A stretch of 64,000 bases of DNA from Loktanella fryxellensis (GTDB lineage Bacteria; Pseudomonadota; Alphaproteobacteria; Rhodobacterales; Rhodobacteraceae). Both the position numbers and the translations under genes were made by a program. The stretch is taken from assembly GCF_900110065.1 (NCBI RefSeq), contig NZ_FOCI01000014.1, positions 1 to 64,000 on the forward strand, read 5' to 3'. The notes under the pieces are model-generated. The model saw only the letters and a program-made list of their open reading frames with translations, had not been told where the DNA came from and made no database searches. This document shows positions 24,720 through 33,484 of this stretch, one piece after another (position 1 is the stretch's first letter; each line of letters opens with the position of its first letter).

Positions 24720-25982
24720 TTACGCAACCAGCCGTGCGCGCAGCGCCTCGAGGGTGGGTGCCGCCTCTGCCGGACCATAAAGCGTCATCGCCGCCCCCGC
24801 CTGCGCCGTGCGGGCCGCGAAATCCTTCACGTCGCCGGTGGTCACGGCGTCAATGCGTTCCACGGTTTCCGCGACCGACGGGATGCGATCCCAGATCGCC
24901 AGCAGGCGGGCCAGCCGTTCGGCGCGGTTGCCGGGGCTTTCCAGCCCCATCAGCAGACCGGCCTTCATCTGCGCCCGCGCCCGCGCCACCTCTGCCGCCG
25001 TCATGTCGTCGGCGGCGCGCTTCATTTCGTCCATCGTGACGGTGGCGAGTTCGGCGATCTCTTCGGCGCTGGTGCCCGCATAGATCGTGGTCAGGCCGGT
25101 ATCCTCGTATGCGCCGGCATTGGCGAAGATCGTATAGCACAGGCCGCGCTTTTCGCGGATCTCCTGAAACAGGCGGGACGACATGCCGCCGCCCAAGGCG
25201 GTCGCATAGATCTGCGCGGTGTAGATCGCGGGGTCGGCGTAATGCGGCCCCTCGAACGCCATCGCGAAATGCACCTGCTCGAGCTTCTTCAACTCGCGCC
25301 GCTCGCCGCCGACAAAGCGGGCGGGCACGATCAACCCCTCGCGCGGGCGGGCGGGCAGATGGCCGAACAGCGCCTCGGCCTGCGCCACGAGGGCGTCGTG
25401 ATCGACGGCCCCTGCGGCTGCGAGGATCATCTGGTTCGGCCCGTAATGCGTGCCGACGAAGCCGGTCAGGTCGTCGCGGGTGAACTTCTCGACCCGCTCC
25501 TCCGGGCCCAGAATCGTGCGGCCGATTGGCTGGTCGGGATAGGCCACCTCTTGCAGCCAGTCGAAGATGATGTCGTCGGGGGTGTCCAGCGCCTGACCGA
25601 TCTCTTGCAGGATCACGCCACGCTCCGTCTCGATCTCGTGATCCTCGAACAGCGGGTTCAGCAGGATATCGGCGATGACATCGAGGCCGAGGCCCACGTC
25701 CGATTCCAGTACGCGGGCGTAGTACGCCGTCGCCTCACGGCTGGTGTAGGCGTTGATGTAGCCGCCCACATCCTCGATCGCCTCGGCGATCTGCAACGAT
25801 GTGCGGGTCGCGGTGCCCTTGAACGCCATGTGTTCCAGAAAATGCGCGATGCCGTTCTGCGCCGCTTCCTCGTGCCGCCCGCCCGCATTCACCCAGATCC
25901 CGACCGAGGCGCTGGCGAGGCCCGGCATGTGTTCGGTGACGATGCGAAAACCGTTGGAGAGCGTGTGCAGTGCAATGGTCAA
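24720..25982 (-). CDS. M16-family (pitrilysin-like) zinc metallopeptidase
   Basis: The 420-residue protein has the inverted zinc motif HFLEH (47-51: His47, Glu50, His51) in GIAHFLEHMAFKGT and the distal Glu region ERGVILQEIGQALD. A C-terminal inactive-half domain ends FAARTAQAGAAMTLYGPAEA. It is the MPP-beta/PqqL-type processing peptidase common in alphaproteobacteria and cuts short peptides or presequence-like substrates. No signal peptide is seen. Its start overlaps the thrC stop by 4 bases (ATGA), and it is followed directly by a GNAT gene, making a thrC-M16-GNAT operon. Confidence 0.92.
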   Translation of the reverse strand: MTIALHTLSNGFRIVTEHMPGLASASVGIWVNAGGRHEEAAQNGIAHFLEHMAFKGTATRTSLQIAEAIEDVGGYINAYTSREATAYYARVLESDVGLGLDVIADILLNPLFEDHEIETERGVILQEIGQALDTPDDIIFDWLQEVAYPDQPIGRTILGPEERVEKFTRDDLTGFVGTHYGPNQMILAAAGAVDHDALVAQAEALFGHLPARPREGLIVPARFVGGERRELKKLEQVHFAMAFEGPHYADPAIYTAQIYATALGGGMSSRLFQEIREKRGLCYTIFANAGAYEDTGLTTIYAGTSAEEIAELATVTMDEMKRAADDMTAAEVARARAQMKAGLLMGLESPGNRAERLARLLAIWDRIPSVAETVERIDAVTTGDVKDFAARTAQAGAAMTLYGPAEAAPTLEALRARLVA

Positions 25983-27364
25983 GACGTGATCCGGTCCCTG
26001 ATGATGTTCTGGATGGCGCCCAGATCGCGGGCGCTGCGTGTGATCCGTTCGGTCCGGTCATACAGGTCGGCCATGCGGGGGGGCAAGGGGGGGTGGATGC
26101 CCGTGGCCCGTTCCACCGCGGCAAGAAACTTGGCCGGATGCGCAGTGGCGAGCGTCACCATCGGGACCGTGCCCAGATGCTGCCCCGCCACATGCGCACC
26201 GACCGCCGTGTGCGGGCACAGAAGCTCGCCGTGCTGCGCCAGATAGGTGCCGATCGTGTCCGACGTCTCCTGCTCGGACACGCGGCCAGAGGCGTAGGTG
26301 TCGCGCAGGGCGTCGATGGCCCCCTGACTGACGGTGAAGCCGCCCCGCGTGAGGTCGGCCATCTGGCTGGCCACCGCAGCCCCGTCCTGACCGTAGGCGT
26401 AGAACAGCGCACGCTCGAAGTTCGACGATACCTGGATGTCCATCGACGGGCTGATCGTGGGCGTCACGCTGTCCTTGATATAGGCGCCGGTTTCCAGCGT
26501 GCGGTGCAGGATGTCGTTGCTGTTGGTGGCGACGATCAGTTGCGCGATGGGCAGGCCCATGCGTTTGGCGATGAAGCCCGCGAACACGTCGCCGAAGTTG
26601 CCCGTAGGCACGGTGAAGCTGACGGGGCGGTGCGGCGCACCCAGCGACACGGCAGATGTGAAGTAATACACCACCTGCGCCAGAACACGCCCCCAGTTGA
26701 TCGAGTTCACGCCCGCCAGCCGCACCGCATCGCGGAAGGCGAAGTCGTTGAACATCTCCTTGACCAGCGCCTGACAGTCGTCGAAGTCGCCGTCCACCGC
26801 GATGGCGTGGACGTTGGATTCGGTCGGCGTGGTCATCTGGCGGCGCTGCACCTCGCTCACTCGGCCATGGGGGTAGAGGATGAACACATCGACGGCGGCG
26901 AGGCCACGGAACGCCTCAATCGCAGCGGACCCGGTGTCGCCCGATGTCGCGCCCACGATGGTCACGCGGTTGCCGGACCGGGCGAGTGCGGCCTGAAACA
27001 TCTGACCGATGAGCTGCATGGCGAAATCCTTGAACGCCAGCGTGGGGCCGTGGAACAGTTCCAGCAGGAAGTGATTGGGGGCCAATTGCACCAGCGGGGC
27101 ACGGGCGGCATGGCCGAAGCCCGCATAGGCGGCGGCGATCAGGTCGCGGAACTGCGCATCGGTGAACGTGTCGCCGACGAAGGGGCGCATGACGGTATAG
27201 GCCACCTCCTCATAGCTCTGTCCCGCCATCGCGGCGATCTGGTCGGGGGACAGGGTCGGGATGCTTTCGGGCACATAAAGGCCGCCGTCACGGGCGAGGC
27301 CGGTCAGCATCGTATCCTCGAACGACAGCACCGGGGCCTGTCCACGGGTCGAGATGTAGCGCAT
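25979..27364 (-). CDS. thrC: Threonine synthase
   Basis: The 461-residue PLP enzyme starts MRYISTRGQAPVLSFEDTMLTGLARDGGLYVPESIP. The PLP lysine lies in GPTLAFKDFAMQLIGQMF, with TIVGATSGDTGSAAIEAFRG for phosphate/PLP contacts and VPTGNFGDVFAGFIAKRMGLP. It converts O-phosphohomoserine to threonine. It lies 3 bases after SURF1 and overlaps the M16 peptidase gene, so it is transcribed with the downstream part of the oxidase cluster. lysC, the first enzyme of the pathway, is 13 kb away. Confidence 0.96.
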   Translation of the reverse strand: MRYISTRGQAPVLSFEDTMLTGLARDGGLYVPESIPTLSPDQIAAMAGQSYEEVAYTVMRPFVGDTFTDAQFRDLIAAAYAGFGHAARAPLVQLAPNHFLLELFHGPTLAFKDFAMQLIGQMFQAALARSGNRVTIVGATSGDTGSAAIEAFRGLAAVDVFILYPHGRVSEVQRRQMTTPTESNVHAIAVDGDFDDCQALVKEMFNDFAFRDAVRLAGVNSINWGRVLAQVVYYFTSAVSLGAPHRPVSFTVPTGNFGDVFAGFIAKRMGLPIAQLIVATNSNDILHRTLETGAYIKDSVTPTISPSMDIQVSSNFERALFYAYGQDGAAVASQMADLTRGGFTVSQGAIDALRDTYASGRVSEQETSDTIGTYLAQHGELLCPHTAVGAHVAGQHLGTVPMVTLATAHPAKFLAAVERATGIHPPLPPRMADLYDRTERITRSARDLGAIQNIIRDRITS

Positions 27365-27367
27365 GTC

Positions 27368-28042
27368 TCAGGCGTCCTTCTTCAGCGTGCGGCGGATCAG
27401 CAGGCCGGACATCAGCGCCCAGCCTGCGGCCAGCATGAACCATGTGATTGCATAGCCCAGATGATCGTTCGGAATGCCTGCGATGCCGACGGGCATGGGC
27501 ACCGTCGGGCTGGCGGGCGAGATGTCGCGCGCGACGACCATCACCGGGTCGACCCCCAGCGCCAGCGCCATCGCGGGCAGGTCGCGGGCGAACCAGATCC
27601 CGGTGGCGGCGTCCGGCGCGGGCGTCCAGCCGTCCAGCTCGTCGGGCCACAGCAGGTTGCCGGTCAGCGTCACGGGGCCGGTGGGCAGCGGCGCACCGCG
27701 GTCGTCCAGCGACAAAAAGCCGAGGTCGGCGACGATGTCGCGCCCGTCAGAGGTGCGGAACCCGGTGATCGTGCGATAGCCTGCGCCGTTCGCCTCCGTG
27801 CTGACCAGAACCGAGAGGGTCTGGCCGGTGATTTCACCGCTGACGGTGACCGGCAGATAGGTGTCGGTGGCGGGATCGGGTGCGTCAGGCAGCGCCACGG
27901 GCGGGGCTGTGATGGTGGCCTCGATCCGGTCGAGGATCGTCGTCTTCCACGTCAGACGCTGCACCTGCCAGACGCCCAGCGCGATCAGAATGCCGCATCC
28001 GACCACGCCCAGCAACAGGGGGAACAGGATCTTGCGCAGCAT
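27368..28042 (-). CDS. SURF1 family cytochrome oxidase biogenesis protein
   Basis: The 224-residue protein has two membrane segments, one near residues 4-24 (LFPLLLGVVGCGILIALGVWQVQRL) and one near the C-terminus (YAITWFMLAAGWALMSGLLIRR). These flank a periplasmic domain with GVWQVQRLTWK and DLGFLSLDD, the SURF1 pattern. SURF1 helps insert heme a into subunit I of aa3 oxidases. It follows ctaE after a 124-base gap that contains a terminator-like hairpin, then thrC follows after 3 bases. Confidence 0.88.
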   Translation of the reverse strand: MLRKILFPLLLGVVGCGILIALGVWQVQRLTWKTTILDRIEATITAPPVALPDAPDPATDTYLPVTVSGEITGQTLSVLVSTEANGAGYRTITGFRTSDGRDIVADLGFLSLDDRGAPLPTGPVTLTGNLLWPDELDGWTPAPDAATGIWFARDLPAMALALGVDPVMVVARDISPASPTVPMPVGIAGIPNDHLGYAITWFMLAAGWALMSGLLIRRTLKKDA

Positions 28043-28119
28043 GTGGGGCGGGTCCTTCGGTCGGGTGCGCCTGTCCTATCCCCTTTGGTCTGCGGGGTGA
28101 AGGGCGGGTGCCACATGAA

Positions 28120-28144
28120 AGAGGCGGCCCGGGGGGCCGCCTCT
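28120..28144 (-). terminator. Terminator-like hairpin after ctaE
   Basis: Downstream of ctaE on the minus strand an 11-bp perfect stem (agaggcggccc with its complement) has a 3-base loop and is followed by TTTC. The T-run is short but the stem is very stable. It probably ends or attenuates the oxidase transcript, with partial read-through to SURF1 and thrC. Confidence 0.6.
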
Positions 28145-28166
28145 CGGGTCGGTGATACGGGGTGGC

Positions 28167-28967
28167 TCAGCTGCCCCAGACGTAGATCGAGGCAAACAGG
28201 AACAACCACACGACATCGACGAAGTGCCAGTACCAGGCCGCCGCCTCGAAGCCGACATGCTTTTCCGGGGTGAAGTGACCCTTGTAGACGCGGATCAGAC
28301 AAACGCCGAGGAAGATCGTGCCGATGATGACATGTGCGCCGTGGAAACCCGTCGCCATGAAGAAGTTCGCGCCATAGACGTTGCCGGCCAGACCGAAGGC
28401 GGCATGGCTGTACTCATAGGCCTGCAGCACGGTGAACACCGCACCGAGCGCCACGGCCAGCATCAGGCCCCACTTCATGTCCTGACGGTTGTTCTCGTGG
28501 ACCAGCGCGTGGTGCGCCCAGGTCGCGGCCGCGCCGGAGCACAGCAGGATGAGCGTGTTGATAAGCGGCAGGTGCCAAGGGTCGAACACCTCGATGCCTT
28601 CGGGCGGCCAGACGCCGTCGACGATGGGGCTGAGCGGGCCCATGGGATACATCGCGTTCTTGAAGAACGACCAGAACCATGCGGCGAAGAACATGACCTC
28701 GGACATGATGAACATGATGAAGCCGTACCGCAGGCCGATCCGCACGACGGGTGTGTGATCGCCGACCTGGCTTTCGGTCACGATGTCGGACCACCATGCG
28801 AACATGACGTAAAGGACCAGCGCCAGACCGATCAGGAACGCCCACGGGCCACTGCCACCCATCCACAGCACCGCGCCGAACAGCATGATGAACGCGCCGA
28901 CGGACCCCGCAAACGGCCAGATCGACGGCGGAAGGATATGGAAATCGTGGTTCTTTTCGTGAGCCAT
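28167..28967 (-). CDS. ctaE: Cytochrome c oxidase subunit III
   Basis: The 266-residue integral membrane protein starts [31 protein letters not shown] and has about seven hydrophobic helices. Typical segments are [20 protein letters not shown] (with the conserved Glu), [30 protein letters not shown]-like [41 protein letters not shown] and [20 protein letters not shown]. It is the third core subunit of the aa3 oxidase. Subunit I (ctaD) is not in the window. It lies 34 bases after ctaG in the same operon. Confidence 0.97.
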   Translation of the reverse strand: MAHEKNHDFHILPPSIWPFAGSVGAFIMLFGAVLWMGGSGPWAFLIGLALVLYVMFAWWSDIVTESQVGDHTPVVRIGLRYGFIMFIMSEVMFFAAWFWSFFKNAMYPMGPLSPIVDGVWPPEGIEVFDPWHLPLINTLILLCSGAAATWAHHALVHENNRQDMKWGLMLAVALGAVFTVLQAYEYSHAAFGLAGNVYGANFFMATGFHGAHVIIGTIFLGVCLIRVYKGHFTPEKHVGFEAAAWYWHFVDVVWLFLFASIYVWGS

Positions 28968-29001
28968 GGCGGTCGTCTTTCCCGTGCTGCTGGTCGCGCT
29001 G

Positions 29002-29613
29002 TCAGTTCGTGTCTATGGCGGGGGTCGGCGGCGTTGTCAAAAGGTTCGCGTCGACCGCGGCCTGCTCCGTCTCTTCGGGGACATCCTGTTCGTAGAACGT
29101 ATAACCCAGCGTGATCGTGTGGACGTATTTCGCGTCCCGGTCGTTCACGATGGCCGGATCGACGAAGAAGTTCACCGGCATCATCACCGTCTCGCCCGGT
29201 TGCAGGGTCTGTTCGGTGAAACAGAAACACTCGATCTTGTCGAAGAACCCGCCCGCCTCGTAGGGGGTCACGTTGTAGGACGCGCGACCTGTGACGGGAC
29301 GGTCCGTCGGATTGTGCGCCTCGTAGAATGCGAGGGCCGATTCGCCGATCCGCAACGTCATCTCCCGCTGTGCGGGCTTGAACGTCCACGGCATGTCACG
29401 GTCCAGCGATGCGTCGAAGCGGACGGTGATCGTCTGTTCAAGGATTTCATCGGGCGCCATGGACGCCACATTCGTGGCGCCGCCGAAGCCCGTCACCCGA
29501 CAGAACCATGAGTAAAACGGCACAGACGCCCAGGCGAGGCCGGTCATCAGCACCACGGTTCCAACGGTCTGGAATAGGGTGCGCTTCGTTCCGGTGATCT
29601 TGGGAAACAGCAT
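29002..29613 (-). CDS. ctaG: Cytochrome c oxidase assembly protein CtaG (Cox11 family)
   Basis: The 203-residue protein has one N-terminal membrane helix (about 14-34) and a periplasmic copper-binding domain with the CFCF motif ([10 protein letters not shown]; Cys129 and Cys131), plus Cys38 in [13 protein letters not shown]. It delivers copper to CuB of subunit I. The start shares one base with the stop of coxF (TGATG), so the two are translationally coupled. Confidence 0.95.
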   Translation of the reverse strand: MLFPKITGTKRTLFQTVGTVVLMTGLAWASVPFYSWFCRVTGFGGATNVASMAPDEILEQTITVRFDASLDRDMPWTFKPAQREMTLRIGESALAFYEAHNPTDRPVTGRASYNVTPYEAGGFFDKIECFCFTEQTLQPGETVMMPVNFFVDPAIVNDRDAKYVHTITLGYTFYEQDVPEETEQAAVDANLLTTPPTPAIDTN

Positions 29614-29831
29614 CAGTTCGTCCCCCCTGGCGCGGCCTCGATGGCGTCCGGCAGCAGCTGCGGGCGCACGACGTGATCGAACGTCTCGAACGCGCGGATA
29701 TCCTGGAGTTGAAGCACCTTCACCACGGTCAGGCCGAAGACGATGCCGATGAAGCCGACCAGCAGCAGACCGACGCCGGTGTTGCGGCCACGGCGACGGG
29801 TGTGGATCTCATGCTCGACTTGGATTGCCAT
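29613..29831 (-). CDS. coxF: Small CoxF-like membrane protein of the oxidase operon
   Basis: The 72-residue protein has one membrane helix (about 19-42; NTGVGLLLVGFIGIVFGLTVVKVLQ) after a basic N-terminus (IHTRRRGR). Small proteins at this position between ctaB and ctaG in alphaproteobacteria are called CoxF; their role in oxidase assembly is not well defined. It directly abuts the ctaB stop, with no intervening base, and overlaps ctaG by one base. Confidence 0.75.
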   Translation of the reverse strand: MAIQVEHEIHTRRRGRNTGVGLLLVGFIGIVFGLTVVKVLQLQDIRAFETFDHVVRPQLLPDAIEAAPGGTN

Positions 29832-30776
29832 TCAAAGGCCTCCTGCAAGGTTGCTGCGCAAGGCCGCCTCAATCAGAAGCGCGCCGAAATGCGCAAAAAG
29901 GTAATAGAGCGACACCTTGAAGGTCTTGATCTCGACCTTGTATTTGTCCGCCTCGGCCTGCGCCTCGTCCCGGCGCCAGATGTCGTAGCAGCCCTTCAGG
30001 AACCACGCGTTGAACACCACGGCCACCGCCAGATAGACCCATCCTCCGATCGAGGTGAAGCCGAGCCCCAGCGCCACGGCCACCAGCGGCACGCAATAGG
30101 CCAGTACGTGGTTGCGGGTCACGCGGCGCCCGTGCGTTTCTGTCAGCATCGGCACACCGGCGTCGCCGTAGTCGGTCTTGACGAACAGCGCGAGCGCCCA
30201 GAAGTGCGGCGGCGTCCACATGAAGATCAGCCCGAACATCAGCACGGATTCGATGCCGATGCCGCCCGTGGCGACCGCCCAGCCGATCATCGGCGGGAAC
30301 GCCCCAGCAGCCCCGCCGATCACGATGTTCTGCGGCGTCGCCCGCTTCAGCCACATGGAATAGACGACGGCATAGAAGAAGATGGTGAAGGCCAGCAGCG
30401 CCGTCGCGACCCAGTTGGTCGCAAGACCCAGCAGCAGGATGGAAAAGCCCGACAGGGCCAACCCAAGGCCCAGCGCCTCTCCCGGTGCGACGCGGCCATC
30501 GGGGATCGGACGCTTGGCCGTGCGGCGCATCCGGGCGTCGATGTCTGCATCCCACCACATGTTCAGCGCACCCGATGCCCCTGCCCCCACGGCGATACAC
30601 AGGATCGCCACGAAACCGATGAACGGATGGACGGGCACGGGAGCCACCAGCAGACCGACCAGCGCCGTGAACACCACCAGCGACATCACCCGCGGCTTCA
30701 GCAGGGCGAAATAATCGCCCATCTGCGCCTCGTAGGCGGTCTCGGGGGCCGCGTCGTGCAGGCTGAGGTCAGTCAT
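29832..30776 (-). CDS. ctaB: Heme O synthase (protoheme IX farnesyltransferase)
   Basis: The 314-residue UbiA-family prenyltransferase has about nine hydrophobic helices. The first Asp-rich motif is NMWWDADIDARMRRTAKRPI, and a second conserved loop is WTPPHFWALALFVKTDYGDAGVPMLTETHG. It attaches a farnesyl group to heme B, the first step to heme A for the aa3 oxidase. The ATG at 30776 is preferred over an in-frame TTG two codons upstream (30782), since AAAGG lies at better spacing. An 87-base gap separates it from coxB. Confidence 0.95.
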   Translation of the reverse strand: MTDLSLHDAAPETAYEAQMGDYFALLKPRVMSLVVFTALVGLLVAPVPVHPFIGFVAILCIAVGAGASGALNMWWDADIDARMRRTAKRPIPDGRVAPGEALGLGLALSGFSILLLGLATNWVATALLAFTIFFYAVVYSMWLKRATPQNIVIGGAAGAFPPMIGWAVATGGIGIESVLMFGLIFMWTPPHFWALALFVKTDYGDAGVPMLTETHGRRVTRNHVLAYCVPLVAVALGLGFTSIGGWVYLAVAVVFNAWFLKGCYDIWRRDEAQAEADKYKVEIKTFKVSLYYLFAHFGALLIEAALRSNLAGGL

Positions 30777-30869
30777 GTGCAAGCTGCCTTTCGGCGGTTC
30801 GGATCAGTTCTGTACGGCCCGGCCGGATGCCGGATCGTGCGACGTGCTCGCATCGGATCGGACTGGCGA

Positions 30870-31736
30870 TCAGACGCCGTTCTGAACCTTGGCCTCTTCC
30901 AGCCAGGTGGCATAGGCCTCTGGGCTGACGACCTTGACCGTGATCGGCATGTAGGCGTGGTCCTGACCGCAGATCTCCGAACACTGGCCGAAATAGACGC
31001 CTTCCTGTTCGGCGTTGAACCACAGTTGCGCCAGACGACCGGGCACCGCGTCCTGCTTCACGCCAAAGGCGGGGATCGTCCACGAGTGGATCACGTCCGC
31101 ACCCGTCACCTGCATCACGATGGTCGCACCCACCGGCACGATCACGGCCTGATCGGTCGCCAGCTTGTACAGGTTGTCGGCATAGCCGTAGTCGGCCAGC
31201 TCTTCCTCTTCCAGCATGAAGCTCTCGAAGGCGACGCCTTCGTCCACATACTCATAGCCCCAGTACCACTGATAGCCGGTCACCTTGATGGTGATGTCGC
31301 CTTCCGGGATTTCCTGCTGGTTGAACAGCACGGGAAGGGAGAATGCGCCGATAAACACTAGGATCACGATGGGCACCACGGTCCACGCGATCTCCAGCGG
31401 AGAGTTGTGGGTGAAACCGGCGGGCTTGGGGTTGGACTTGGCGTTGTACTTGATGAAGACCCAGATCATCAGGCCGGTCACGAACAGGGTGATCGCGGTG
31501 ATGATGACCAGCAGCATCCCGTCCAGCCAGTGCACGTCGCGAGCGATGCTGGTCGCGGCCGGCTGAAAGCCGATCCCGCCGGGCGTCGGCGCGCCGATCA
31601 CCGGCAGATCGCCACTGACGTCCTGCGCACGGGCGCCGGCACCCGCCAGAATCAGACCCGCCGACACCCAGGCCGTCGTGGCAAGGCTGCGCGGCATGTC
31701 CAGCAGGGCTACCTTGGCGAAATGGCTTACTCGCAT
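30870..31736 (-). CDS. ctaC: Cytochrome c oxidase subunit II
   Basis: The 288-residue protein has an N-terminal signal (ending about ARAQ, residue 38), two membrane helices (about 74-95 and 115-136) and a periplasmic cupredoxin domain. All CuA ligands are present: His217, Cys252, Glu254, Cys256, His260 and Met263 ([16 protein letters not shown] and [16 protein letters not shown]). It accepts electrons from cytochrome c. GAGGAAG before the ATG is a good ribosome-binding site. It is the first gene of the oxidase block, divergent from tldD; the operon promoter should lie in 31737-31975. Confidence 0.97.
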   Translation of the reverse strand: MRVSHFAKVALLDMPRSLATTAWVSAGLILAGAGARAQDVSGDLPVIGAPTPGGIGFQPAATSIARDVHWLDGMLLVIITAITLFVTGLMIWVFIKYNAKSNPKPAGFTHNSPLEIAWTVVPIVILVFIGAFSLPVLFNQQEIPEGDITIKVTGYQWYWGYEYVDEGVAFESFMLEEEELADYGYADNLYKLATDQAVIVPVGATIVMQVTGADVIHSWTIPAFGVKQDAVPGRLAQLWFNAEQEGVYFGQCSEICGQDHAYMPITVKVVSPEAYATWLEEAKVQNGV

Positions 31737-31975
31737 GTTTCTTCCTCTTGATCCCGCGCCGGACGGTCAGCGGCGGCGTGACGATTTGACGATGGCCCCA
31801 ATGCGGGTGCGGTCGCGAAATCCCGTTGTATCCGCAGATGCATGTCCCATATCCTGACACACAACTCAAGAACCCCGATTGCGGCAAAGGGACGCCCGCT
31901 GGCGTTCCGCAGGGTCCGCGTCGCCCGAAAGCCGCAAGGGCAACATCCAAAGGCCCCCATCAAAAGGATCGTCCC

Positions 31976-33394
31976 GTGAGCCATGACCCCTTCCGCCCGT
32001 TCGAGACGCATCTGGACCGGGACGCGGCCCTGCGTCACCTGCAGGCCGCCACCAGCGGGGCCGACGATGGCGAGCTGTTCCTCGAGCGCCGCCGGTCCGA
32101 AAGTCTCGTGCTGGACGACGGGCGGGTCAAGACCGCCAGCTACGATGCGTCAGAAGGGTTCGGTCTGCGCGCCGTGCGCGGCGAACGCACCGGCTACGCC
32201 CATGCCACCACCATCGACGAGGCTGCGGTGGGGCGCGCCGTGGCCACGACGCGGCTGGCGGTGGGGGATGGCGGCGGCACGCTGGCACCGGGGCCGGTGG
32301 GGACGAACCTGCGGCTCTACAGCGACGTGGACCCGGTGGCAGAGGCCGCGTTTCCCGCCAAGATCGACCTCTTGCGCGCCATCGACGCATTCACCCGCGA
32401 TTTGGACAGCCGCGTGGTGCAGGTCAGCGCCAGTCTGGGCGCGTCCCTGCAAGAGGTGGCGATCCTGCGCCCCGACGGTGCGCTGGTCACCGACATCCGC
32501 CCGATGAGCCGCATCAACATCAGCGTGATCGTCGAACATGGCGGGCGGCGCGAAAGCGGCAGCATGGGCGGCGGTGGCCGTGCGTCCCTGATCGGGCTGA
32601 TCGCGCCAGATCATTGGCAGGGCGTCGCGCGCGAGGCGCTGCGCATCGCACTGGTGAACCTCGACGCCGTTGCGGCCCCTGCGGGGGTGATGGACGTGGT
32701 CCTCGGTCCCGGCTGGCCGGGCATCCTGCTGCACGAGGCCATCGGCCACGGGCTGGAGGGGGATTTCAACCGCAAGGGATCGAGCGCGTTCGCGGGCCTG
32801 ATGGGTCAGCGCATCGCGGCCCCCGGCGTCACCGTGCTGGACGACGGCACGATCCCCGACCGGCGCGGGTCGATCACCGTGGACGACGAAGGCACGCCGT
32901 CAGCCAAGAACGTGCTGATCGAGGATGGTGTATTGGTCGGCTACATGCAGGACCGCCAGAACGCGCGGCTGATGGGCGTGGCGCCCACCGGAAACGGGCG
33001 GCGCGAGAGTTATGCCCATGCGCCGATGCCGCGCATGACGAACACCTACATGCTGGCGGGCGACGCGGCCCCCGCCGATCTGCTGACCGAGATGCGCGAC
33101 GGCATCTATGCGGTGGGGTTCGGCGGCGGTCAGGTGGACATCACGAACGGCAAGTTCGTGTTTTCCTGCACCGAAGCCTACCGCGTCACGGATGGCGTCG
33201 TGGGCCAGCCGATCAAGGGCGCGACCCTGATCGGCGACGGCGCCACGGCCCTGCAGAGGATCCGCGGCATCGGCAACGACCTGGCGCTCGATCCGGGCAT
33301 CGGCAATTGCGGCAAGGCGGGCCAGTGGGTGCCGGTCGGCGTGGGGCAACCCAGCCTGCTCATCGGCGGGCTGACGGTGGGCGGGTCCGCCTGA
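31976..33394 (+). CDS. tldD: Metalloprotease TldD
   Basis: The 472-residue protein matches TldD/PmbA: LFLERRRSESLVLDDGRVKTAS near the N-terminus, the zinc motif HEAIGHGLEGDFNRKGSSAFAG (HExxxH), DDGTIPDRRGSITVDDEGTPS, NTYMLAGDAA and GNCGKAGQWVPVGVGQPSLLIGGLTVGGSA. TldD with its partner TldE (PmbA) degrades unfolded peptides and matures some modified peptides. TldE is not in the window. The start is a GTG at 31976 with AAAGGATC upstream; the open frame extends left but carries no homology. Confidence 0.94.
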   Translation: MSHDPFRPFETHLDRDAALRHLQAATSGADDGELFLERRRSESLVLDDGRVKTASYDASEGFGLRAVRGERTGYAHATTIDEAAVGRAVATTRLAVGDGGGTLAPGPVGTNLRLYSDVDPVAEAAFPAKIDLLRAIDAFTRDLDSRVVQVSASLGASLQEVAILRPDGALVTDIRPMSRINISVIVEHGGRRESGSMGGGGRASLIGLIAPDHWQGVAREALRIALVNLDAVAAPAGVMDVVLGPGWPGILLHEAIGHGLEGDFNRKGSSAFAGLMGQRIAAPGVTVLDDGTIPDRRGSITVDDEGTPSAKNVLIEDGVLVGYMQDRQNARLMGVAPTGNGRRESYAHAPMPRMTNTYMLAGDAAPADLLTEMRDGIYAVGFGGGQVDITNGKFVFSCTEAYRVTDGVVGQPIKGATLIGDGATALQRIRGIGNDLALDPGIGNCGKAGQWVPVGVGQPSLLIGGLTVGGSA

Positions 33395-33484
33395 TCCGGC
33401 ACCGCGATTTCAGCGTCGGCTGTTCAGCTTTCGTTAAGCCTTTCGGTCCTAAGATCGAGGGGCAGCAAGGCGAAGGTTGGCCCG

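Noticed and set aside
25970-28273. 767-codon plus-strand open frame
   Set aside because: It is antisense to thrC and SURF1 and full of His/Gly/Arg; a shadow.
29673-31361. 562-codon plus-strand open frame
   Set aside because: It is antisense to ctaB and ctaC, which have complete catalytic residues.
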